Of a stretch of 10,727 bases of DNA, positions 5,602-10,727 are shown in pieces; positions within the stretch are counted from its first letter, which is position 1, and each line of letters opens with the position of its first letter. This stretch comes from Spirochaetales bacterium (GTDB lineage Bacteria; Spirochaetota; Spirochaetia; SPDA01): contig SPDA01000030.1 of assembly GCA_004525155.1 (NCBI GenBank), positions 1-10,727 of the forward strand. The letters are read 5' to 3'. The translations under genes were made by a program, and so were the position numbers. Under the pieces are notes generated by a model that saw only the letters and a program-made list of their open reading frames with translations, was not told the DNA's origin and made no database searches.

Positions 5602-6399
5602 ATGGAATGGCTTTCCAGGGTCTGGATAATTCGGGAGGTGCTACGGCCCGCGCTGGATATTCTTATCCTGACTTTCCTCATTTACCGCATCTATCTCATG
5701 CTCGTGCATACCAGGGCCGTTCAGCTGGTAAAGGGCGCCATCATTATCGCCCTGATTTACGGCGTGGCTTTTTTCTTAAAGCTCGATACCATGCTGTGGA
5801 TTTTAAACCGGTTGGCAACGGTTCTTGTCATAATCATAGCCATTGTGTTTCAGCCGGAACTGCGCAATATTTTCATGAGGATAGGCCAGATCGGATGGTT
5901 CAGGATTTCTCCCCGGCAGAAGGAGATTCAGCTCGATTCGGTTATAAACGCGGCGGAAGTCCTGGCCGGCAGGAAGCGCGGCTGCCTTATCGTTTTTGTC
6001 AGACAGGTCGGACTCAAGCATGTTACGGAAACCGGAACGAAGCTCAACGCGGACATATCGTCCAGCCTCATACTCTCGGCTTTCGCCTTCGATACGCCCC
6101 TGCATGACGGCGCCATGATAATCCAGGAAGGCCGGATAAGCGCCGCTTCCTGTTTTCTGCCCCTGTCGGAGCAGGCGGACATACGGAAAAGCTTCGGTTC
6201 CAGACACCGTGCCGCTCTCGGCCTTGCGGAAACCACGGACGCTGTCGTACTCGTGGTGTCCGAAGAGGCGGGCACCATGTCCCTGGCCTACGAAGGCAGC
6301 CTTTACTATGATTTGTCGTCCAGGGAAATCAAAAAATCCCTCAAAAAGCTTCTCGACCTGAAGGAAGAGGCTGACATGGAGCAGGCCCTTGAAACGTAA
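5602..6399 (+). CDS. cdaA: membrane-bound diadenylate cyclase CdaA
   Basis: The 265-residue enzyme makes cyclic di-AMP from two ATP. Three hydrophobic segments (about 17-34, 45-60 and 68-84) anchor it in the inner membrane, with the DAC domain in the cytoplasm from about residue 105. The catalytic signature DGA (169-171, in LHDGAMII) and the RHR motif (201-203, in GSRHRAALG) are both intact, so the enzyme should be active. The length fits the CdaA class, not the longer DisA or CdaS types. A GGGGA site lies about eight bases before the ATG, and the start is two bases after the folP stop. It overlaps the start of cdaR, its usual membrane partner, by 11 bases. c-di-AMP commonly controls potassium and osmolyte balance and cell-wall homeostasis; no receptor is visible here. 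Confidence 0.96.
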   Translation: MEWLSRVWIIREVLRPALDILILTFLIYRIYLMLVHTRAVQLVKGAIIIALIYGVAFFLKLDTMLWILNRLATVLVIIIAIVFQPELRNIFMRIGQIGWFRISPRQKEIQLDSVINAAEVLAGRKRGCLIVFVRQVGLKHVTETGTKLNADISSSLILSAFAFDTPLHDGAMIIQEGRISAASCFLPLSEQADIRKSFGSRHRAALGLAETTDAVVLVVSEEAGTMSLAYEGSLYYDLSSREIKKSLKKLLDLKEEADMEQALET

Positions 6400-7339
6400 A
6401 TCCATACCGGAACTCATATTCAGCAACTGGCCGGTCAAGGTGCTTTCCTTAAGCATAGCTGTCGTGCTGTTTCTGCTCTACAGGCTAGCCACGCAGGAAG
6501 AGCGGTTTTTCAACATACCCATTACCCTCACCGTGAATGACGAATATATTCCATCCGGCAATTACCCGAGGAAGGTCAGAATCACGCTCAAGGGTCAGGA
6601 AAACGACATCTTTCTTGTCATGGAGGAGGACATCGAGGCGGAGGTGGATCTGTCCGGCTTTGTCAACGAGGGAATTTTCAAGGCGCCGGTCCTGATACAT
6701 AAAAAAGGGAATGCCCTTACGCTGGAAAACATCGAAATAAGGGTGGATCCGATTCAGATAACCGTGGCCCTGGAGCGTAAAATTAAAAAGAGCCTGGAGG
6801 TCTTTCCTACGATAAGCGGTTCGCCGGTCGAAGGATACGACCTTACCCAGTTCGTGATATCCCCGACCTATGTGGATGTTGAAGGACCGAAAAACGTGCT
6901 GCAGGAAATTTCCACCGTGCGGACCGAGGATATCGACCTCGACGGAAAGACAGAGAGTTTCACCATACGGGTGAGACTCAAGTACGACGACAGCGTGATT
7001 TATTTTCCCGGCGGCGACATCGTCGAGTTCAGCGCGTCCATCAGGGAATCGATCATACTGAAAAGCTATACGAACCTCACCATCGAGCTGACAGGTCTCC
7101 CCCCGAACATGGCGGTGCTTTCTCCTCCGGCAAAAGGTATGGTTCAAATACAGGGCAGCCAGCTCAAACTGCAGGCAATCAGGCTCTCGGACCTGCGGCT
7201 GACTGCTGACTGCACGAAAATTAAAACGCCCGGCATCCATACCGTTCCGGTAACCTGCGAATTTCCCGAGGGAATGACCCTTATTTCCTACATTCCAGAG
7301 GATCTGCGGATAGAAACGGGCTGGGAGGAAGAACCGTGA
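6389..7339 (+). CDS. cdaR: YbbR-domain protein, CdaA regulator CdaR
   Basis: The 316-residue protein has a short basic N-terminus, one membrane-spanning segment (about 16-33, VKVLSLSIAVVLFLLYRLA) and an extracytoplasmic all-beta part made of YbbR-type repeats. One such repeat is seen around EVFPTISGSPVEGYDLTQFV followed by the typical SPTYVDVEGPK. In other bacteria CdaR binds CdaA in the membrane and modulates c-di-AMP output. The start is TTG at 6389, eleven bases before the end of cdaA. A GGAG site seven bases upstream supports it, and no ATG or GTG is available before the membrane segment. The stop overlaps the acpS GTG by four bases. I can discern about three repeats, but their exact number is uncertain without alignment. 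Many operons continue with glmM at this point; here it is missing. Confidence 0.92.
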   Translation: MKRKSIPELIFSNWPVKVLSLSIAVVLFLLYRLATQEERFFNIPITLTVNDEYIPSGNYPRKVRITLKGQENDIFLVMEEDIEAEVDLSGFVNEGIFKAPVLIHKKGNALTLENIEIRVDPIQITVALERKIKKSLEVFPTISGSPVEGYDLTQFVISPTYVDVEGPKNVLQEISTVRTEDIDLDGKTESFTIRVRLKYDDSVIYFPGGDIVEFSASIRESIILKSYTNLTIELTGLPPNMAVLSPPAKGMVQIQGSQLKLQAIRLSDLRLTADCTKIKTPGIHTVPVTCEFPEGMTLISYIPEDLRIETGWEEEP

Positions 7340-7719
7340 TACTCGGCATCGGCATAGACATGGTGGAGATCCGCCGAATCCGTAAATGGATGGCCGCGCC
7401 CGGTCTTATAGAAAGATATTTTTCCGAAAATGAAATCACCTGGTGTTCCAAGCGGGGCAAGGATTCCGCCCTCTCCCTGGCCGCGAGGTTCGCGGTAAAG
7501 GAGGCTCTGGGGAAGGCTCTCGGTACGGGGATGAAAGGTCTTGCGCTGAAGGACACCCAGGTGGACAATGACGAACACGGGAAGCCGGTAATAATCCTTT
7601 CGGGAACAGCCAAGGAACTCGTGGAAGCGATGGGCGGAAACCACGTGCATGTTTCCCTGACTCATGAGAAAGAACACGCCGTCGCCGTGGTGATAATTGA
7701 AGGAGTCGATAAGCCATGA
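7336..7719 (+). CDS. acpS: holo-[acyl-carrier-protein] synthase
   Basis: The 127-residue enzyme moves 4'-phosphopantetheine from coenzyme A to the conserved Ser of apo-acyl carrier protein, which is needed for fatty acid synthesis. Its length is standard for AcpS. Motifs are GIGIDMVEIRRI (4-15, magnesium ligand Asp8), AARFAVKEALGKALG (49-63, Glu56) and VHVSLTHEKEHAVA (104-117). It starts with GTG at 7336, preceded by a strong GGGAGGAA site five bases upstream, and the GTGA overlap with the cdaR stop implies translational coupling. Its own stop overlaps the next gene as ATGA. I see no missing key residue. Confidence 0.96.
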   Translation: MILGIGIDMVEIRRIRKWMAAPGLIERYFSENEITWCSKRGKDSALSLAARFAVKEALGKALGTGMKGLALKDTQVDNDEHGKPVIILSGTAKELVEAMGGNHVHVSLTHEKEHAVAVVIIEGVDKP

Positions 7720-8579
7720 CAGAAAACAGTCCGCTGTCGTTTTTTTCCAAGTCCTCCATTGAGTGTCCCGTGTGCGAAGCGCAATTTTACAAGGAGGAAT
7801 TAAAAACCGGAAGGGGCAGGCTCAATGCCGGGGATATCACCATCGAACTGCGCAGGCTCTATGTTCCCACCCAGAAATATGGCGCCGTGTACCCGCTCAT
7901 TTATACACTCATCGTGTGTCCCTCCTGTTTTTTCAGCGTCTACCCCCAGGATTTTACCCGCGTCACCGACACGAATAAACAGAAGCTGGCGGATGAAACC
8001 GACAAAAGGGCGGAGAGTATCCGCCGCATATTTGAAGATCTCGATTATCAGGAGCCCCGCACCCTGAAGGAAGGGGCCGCAAGCTATTTTTTTGCCCTTA
8101 TGTGCTATGACAGTTTTACCAAGGAAGCCGCCCCCACCATAAAACAGGGAATCTCCGCATTGCGCGCGGCCTGGCTTTTTTCCGACCTGCACAGAAACTT
8201 TCCCCTGGAAAATTATGATTACGTTTCACAATTGTTCTACAGGAAGGCTGCCTTTTTTTACAATCTGGCGGTGGAGTATGAACAAACCGGCAGGGAAAAC
8301 ATGGTGCAGGCAGGAAACCTCGGCCCCGACCTGGACAAGAATTACGGGTATGACGGCGTCCTGTATCTGTCCGCCTATCTCGAGTATACTCACGGGAGCA
8401 AGGAAGACGATACGAAACGGGCTCAGGCGCTTCAGAACGCCAAGCGCACGGTGGCGAGAATCTTCGGTATGGGAAGGGCCTCCAAGGAAAAACCCACCAT
8501 ACTGCTGGAGAACGCGAAGGACCTGCACGTCACCATGGGAGAGGAAGTTGAACGGCTTACAGGAAAGGAAAATCCGTAA
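7716..8579 (+). CDS. DUF2225 family protein with two CxxC pairs
   Basis: The 287-residue protein of unknown function has an N-terminal double Cys motif, CPVC (17-20) and CPSC (68-71), which would form a zinc-ribbon-like site. Family DUF2225 is defined by this arrangement. The remainder (about 85-287) is predicted mostly helical, with TPR-like segments such as YDYVSQLFYRKAAFFYNLAV and a C-terminal YGYDGVLYLSAYLEY. It has no signal peptide or membrane segment, so it is likely cytoplasmic. The ATG at 7716 overlaps the acpS stop (ATGA), with an AAGGAG site ten bases upstream. It lies between acpS and truA in the operon. A zinc-dependent scaffold role is only a guess; no catalytic motif is visible. 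Confidence 0.85.
   Translation: MTENSPLSFFSKSSIECPVCEAQFYKEELKTGRGRLNAGDITIELRRLYVPTQKYGAVYPLIYTLIVCPSCFFSVYPQDFTRVTDTNKQKLADETDKRAESIRRIFEDLDYQEPRTLKEGAASYFFALMCYDSFTKEAAPTIKQGISALRAAWLFSDLHRNFPLENYDYVSQLFYRKAAFFYNLAVEYEQTGRENMVQAGNLGPDLDKNYGYDGVLYLSAYLEYTHGSKEDDTKRAQALQNAKRTVARIFGMGRASKEKPTILLENAKDLHVTMGEEVERLTGKENP
8537..8550 (+). promoter_or_regulatory. putative truA ribosome binding site and TTG start
   Basis: GGGAG (8537-8541) lies six bases before TTG (8548-8550). This is the only usable start with a fitting Shine-Dalgarno site near the truA N-terminus. It lies within the DUF2225 coding sequence, 32 bases before that gene ends. Confidence 0.45.
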
Positions 8580-9312
8580 CATAAGACTTACGATAGCGTA
8601 TGACGGAACGGATTTCTGCGGATGGCAGGTCCAGAAAAACGGCCGCACGGTGCAGGAAACCATCGAAAAAGCCCTGGAGAAATTACACAAACATCCGGTG
8701 TTTCTTCACGGCGCGGGCCGCACCGATTCCGGGGTCCATGCCACCGGACAGACGGCAAGTTTTATTTCCGACGCGGAAAATATTCCGCCGGGTAAATTCA
8801 ATCTGGCTCTTAATTCCATCCTGCCGAAGGACGTTCGCATTACCGGCAGCGGGGAAGTGCATCCGTCTTTTCATGCCCGTTTCAGCGCCGTCGCCAGGAC
8901 GTACCACTACTACCTCTATCCCTCCGGGGTGCGCCACCCCGTATTGCGCAATTACTGCTGGCAGGTAAAACGGCAGTTCAATCTTCCCCTTTTAAACGAT
9001 TATGCGGCAAGGCTTGTCGGCCAGCATGATTTTACCGCTTTTTCCGGCCCCAGGAATGAGGACAAGTCTCCCTTCAGGAACATCCACGCCGCTTCCTTTT
9101 TTCCGATGAACGGATTTACCGTCTTTTCCATTACCGGCAACGCTTTCCTGTGGAAAATGGTGCGATCAATAATAGGAACCCTTCTAGAACTGGAATACAA
9201 AAAAGCCGGCCCCGACCGGGTGCGGGAAATAATAGAGAGCGGGAACAGGGCCCTGGCCGGAAGCACGGCCCCGGCAACGGGCCTGTATCTTCACAAGGTG
9301 TCCTACACATGA
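8548..9312 (+). CDS. truA: tRNA pseudouridine(38-40) synthase TruA
   Basis: The 254-residue protein converts uridines 38-40 in the anticodon stem-loop of many tRNAs to pseudouridine. The N-terminal region reads IRNIRLTIAYDGTDFCGWQ (9-27), the classic TruA opening. The catalytic Asp is Asp60 in GAGRTDSGVHA (55-65). Later motifs are NSILPKDVRITG and FHARFSAVARTYHYYLYP, then a C-terminal GNAFLWKMVRSIIGTLLEL that matches the family end. The length is close to the E. coli enzyme. There is no ATG or GTG in frame before the conserved part. The TTG at 8548 adds eight residues and overlaps DUF2225 by 32 bases. The codon at the usual Met position (M-R-N-I-R-L) is ATC at 8572, a very rare start. The stop overlaps the UDG ATG (ATGA). 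Confidence 0.94.
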   Translation: MNGLQERKIRNIRLTIAYDGTDFCGWQVQKNGRTVQETIEKALEKLHKHPVFLHGAGRTDSGVHATGQTASFISDAENIPPGKFNLALNSILPKDVRITGSGEVHPSFHARFSAVARTYHYYLYPSGVRHPVLRNYCWQVKRQFNLPLLNDYAARLVGQHDFTAFSGPRNEDKSPFRNIHAASFFPMNGFTVFSITGNAFLWKMVRSIIGTLLELEYKKAGPDRVREIIESGNRALAGSTAPATGLYLHKVSYT

Positions 9313-10013
9313 AAAACACGGCGCAGCAGTTCTGGGAACTTCTTTATCTCTTCGAGGATTATCTTACCGGCGGCTACGAACAGCAAAGGGAGGTTCCGCT
9401 TCTGTCCCTGCCCGGCGATGCCTGCTGTGATGAGAAAAAGGCCTGTTTTTCGGAAGCCGCGGATGAAATGAAAATCCTGGAAAAGGAGATCCTAACCTGC
9501 CGGAAGTGCGGCCTCTGCGGGACCAGGCATCTGGCAGTCCCGGGGGAAGGGGTTCTCTGCCCGTCGGTGGTGGTGATCGGGGAAGGACCCGGCGCGGAGG
9601 AAGACAGGACAGGAAGACCCTTTGTGGGCGCCGCGGGCAAATACCTGGACAAGTGGCTTTCCGCCATAGACGGGGACCGTAACACCAACTGCTACATCTG
9701 CAATCTGGTAAAATGCAGGCCCCCCGGCAACCGTGACCCGGAGGAGGATGAAATCGAAGCCTGCCTGACGTATCTCGTCCGGCAGCTTGACCTTCTCAAG
9801 CCTAAGGTTATCCTTGCAGCCGGGCGCATTGCATCGCAGAGACTTACCGGCCTGGATTCCGGCATCGGCATTCTCAGGGGCAAGGTGTACGATTTCAAGG
9901 GGATTCCCGTGGTGCCTACCTATCATCCATCCGCGGTGCTCCGCAACCAGGACCTGCGCAGGCCGGTGTGGGAGGATCTCAAACAGCTCCAAATACTCTT
10001 AAGCGGCCGATGA
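9309..10013 (+). CDS. family 4 (iron-sulfur) uracil-DNA glycosylase
   Basis: The 234-residue enzyme removes uracil from DNA, the first step of base-excision repair after cytosine deamination. The family 4 motifs are clear: GEGPGAEEDRTGRPFVGAAG (91-110) for uracil binding and HPSAVLR (206-212) for DNA contact. Four Cys residues, C64 and C67 (CRKC), C136 (VKCRPPGNR) and C152 (EACLTYL), fit the [4Fe-4S] ligands of this family. About 60 residues precede the first cluster Cys, a longer N-terminal tail than in the minimal thermophilic enzymes; it is acidic and holds three more Cys (39, 40, 46). The ATG at 9309 overlaps the truA stop (ATGA). The stop in turn overlaps the priA ATG. Uracil can also be sensed at stalled forks, but a functional link to PriA is speculation. 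Confidence 0.94.
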   Translation: MKNTAQQFWELLYLFEDYLTGGYEQQREVPLLSLPGDACCDEKKACFSEAADEMKILEKEILTCRKCGLCGTRHLAVPGEGVLCPSVVVIGEGPGAEEDRTGRPFVGAAGKYLDKWLSAIDGDRNTNCYICNLVKCRPPGNRDPEEDEIEACLTYLVRQLDLLKPKVILAAGRIASQRLTGLDSGIGILRGKVYDFKGIPVVPTYHPSAVLRNQDLRRPVWEDLKQLQILLSGR

Positions 10014-10727
10014 CAGCCTGTATCGAAGTCGTATTCAACCTTCCCGTGAACAGGGGCTTCCTGTATCTTTATCCGGACACGGAGACCGATCCGACTGGCA
10101 GGAGGGTCAAGGCGCCCCTCGGCAGGCGCACCCTGACAGGCTGCGTGGTGAACTGTTTTCCGGACAATCCCGAACCTGACCTGGAACTCAAGCCGATTGA
10201 TAAGTTCATAGACAAGGAACCCATCATCGGCAGGGAACTCATCGAACTTGCCGAGTGGATGTCCCGGCTTTACCTGTGTTCCCTGGGAGAAGCCCTGTCT
10301 TCCTGCCTTCCCGGCGGCATTCGGGAGACGGCGGCTGAAATGCCGGACTTTTTTCCGGAAGATCCTTCCGGGCCGGTAATCCCGTCTGTCTTTCAGCGGG
10401 AAGCGGTGAAAACAATACTATCCGGCGATGATGGCTGGTTCTACCTGTACGGAGTCACCGGTTCCGGGAAGACGGAAGTGTTTCTTACCTGCGCCGAACA
10501 GGTCCTTAAGGAAGGCAAATCCGTAATCTACCTGGTGCCGGAAATAGCGCTTACCCATCAGGTGCTCAACACCATTCAGCAGCGTTTCGGCAGCAGGGCG
10601 GCGGTCATTCATTCCAGCCTTACCCCCTCCCGGAAACTTGCCGAATGGCAGAGGATCCGGAGGGGAGAGGCCACGATAATCATAGGCGCAAGAAGCGCCG
10701 TTTTCGCTCCGGTAGCCAGCCTCGGAC
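10010..10727 (+). CDS. priA: primosomal helicase PriA, N-terminal part (cut by window edge)
   Basis: The frame runs from ATG at 10010 to the window end without a stop, giving 239 residues. PriA is the DNA helicase that reloads the replisome at stalled or collapsed forks. Residues 1-100 form the 3'-DNA-binding domain, seen in VNRGFLYLYP and VKAPLGRRTLTGCVV. The helicase domain starts near 120 with Walker A GVTGSGKT (148-155) and continues with LVPEIALTHQ (175-184) and HSSLTPSRKLAEWQRIRRGE (201-220). TIIIGARSAVFAP (222-233) follows. The usual PEIALTPQ has His for Pro here. The Walker B, helicase motifs IV-VI and zinc-binding domain lie beyond the edge, so intactness is not shown. It overlaps the UDG stop by four bases (ATGA). 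Confidence 0.95.
   Translation, partial: MTACIEVVFNLPVNRGFLYLYPDTETDPTGRRVKAPLGRRTLTGCVVNCFPDNPEPDLELKPIDKFIDKEPIIGRELIELAEWMSRLYLCSLGEALSSCLPGGIRETAAEMPDFFPEDPSGPVIPSVFQREAVKTILSGDDGWFYLYGVTGSGKTEVFLTCAEQVLKEGKSVIYLVPEIALTHQVLNTIQQRFGSRAAVIHSSLTPSRKLAEWQRIRRGEATIIIGARSAVFAPVASLG

Noticed and set aside
6485..7240. 251-codon minus-strand frame opposite cdaR (with a similar one at 5803-6456 opposite cdaA)
   Set aside because: Both lie wholly inside genes with clear motifs, have no ribosome binding site and match no known family.
1..10727. Mobile elements, CRISPR array, prophage genes, tRNA or rRNA genes
   Set aside because: No transposase, integrase, phage or toxin-antitoxin genes, no spaced identical repeats and no tRNA-like cloverleaf were seen. 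Apart from the edges, genes occupy nearly all of the sequence.

Overview
The window is a gene-dense chromosomal segment from a moderately GC-rich bacterium. It holds twelve protein genes (ten complete, one cut at each edge) and no RNA gene, insertion sequence, CRISPR array or prophage. The gene set would fit a spirochaete or a related deep-branching Gram-negative lineage: folP-cdaA-cdaR-acpS followed by a DUF2225 double zinc-knuckle protein, truA, a family 4 uracil-DNA glycosylase and priA. That placement is inferred from gene content only and is not certain.

Region 1 (bases 1-2759, minus strand) reads thrS, then a SAM hydroxide adenosyltransferase (DUF62), then the start of a DUF362 gene that runs off the left edge. 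The genes are tightly spaced, so they are probably one transcript. The threonyl-tRNA synthetase has no N-terminal TGS domain. The DUF62 enzyme has Asp where the family has the His of its water-activating Asp-Arg-His triad.

Region 2 (2760-4720) is a regulatory island. A TetR-family regulator (plus strand) faces a short-chain-type NAD(P)-binding epimerase/dehydratase (minus strand), with their 3' ends 10 bases apart. Two divergent intergenic spaces flank the pair. The one before thrS/tetR holds a perfect 10-bp inverted repeat and three 9-bp direct repeats. The one before epimerase/folP holds two good sigma70-type promoters back to back. It also holds a TetR-like palindrome over the predicted start of the epimerase transcript, an exact 10-bp direct repeat with an 11-bp period, and a hairpin over the folP -35 box.

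Region 3 (4721 to the right edge, plus strand) is a compressed eight-gene operon: folP, cdaA, cdaR/ybbR, acpS, DUF2225, truA, family 4 UDG, priA. Six of its seven junctions are overlaps (four of them the ATGA/GTGA type), which points to translational coupling. It joins folate synthesis, c-di-AMP signalling, acyl-carrier-protein activation, tRNA pseudouridylation, DNA repair and replication restart. glmM, which follows cdaR in many other bacteria, is absent and acpS takes its place. truA has no ATG or GTG near its conserved N-terminus and must use TTG or a rarer start.

I see no clear novel defence or mobile system. The points most worth a second look are the putative TetR/epimerase regulon, the altered DUF62 active site and the DUF2225 protein in the c-di-AMP operon.
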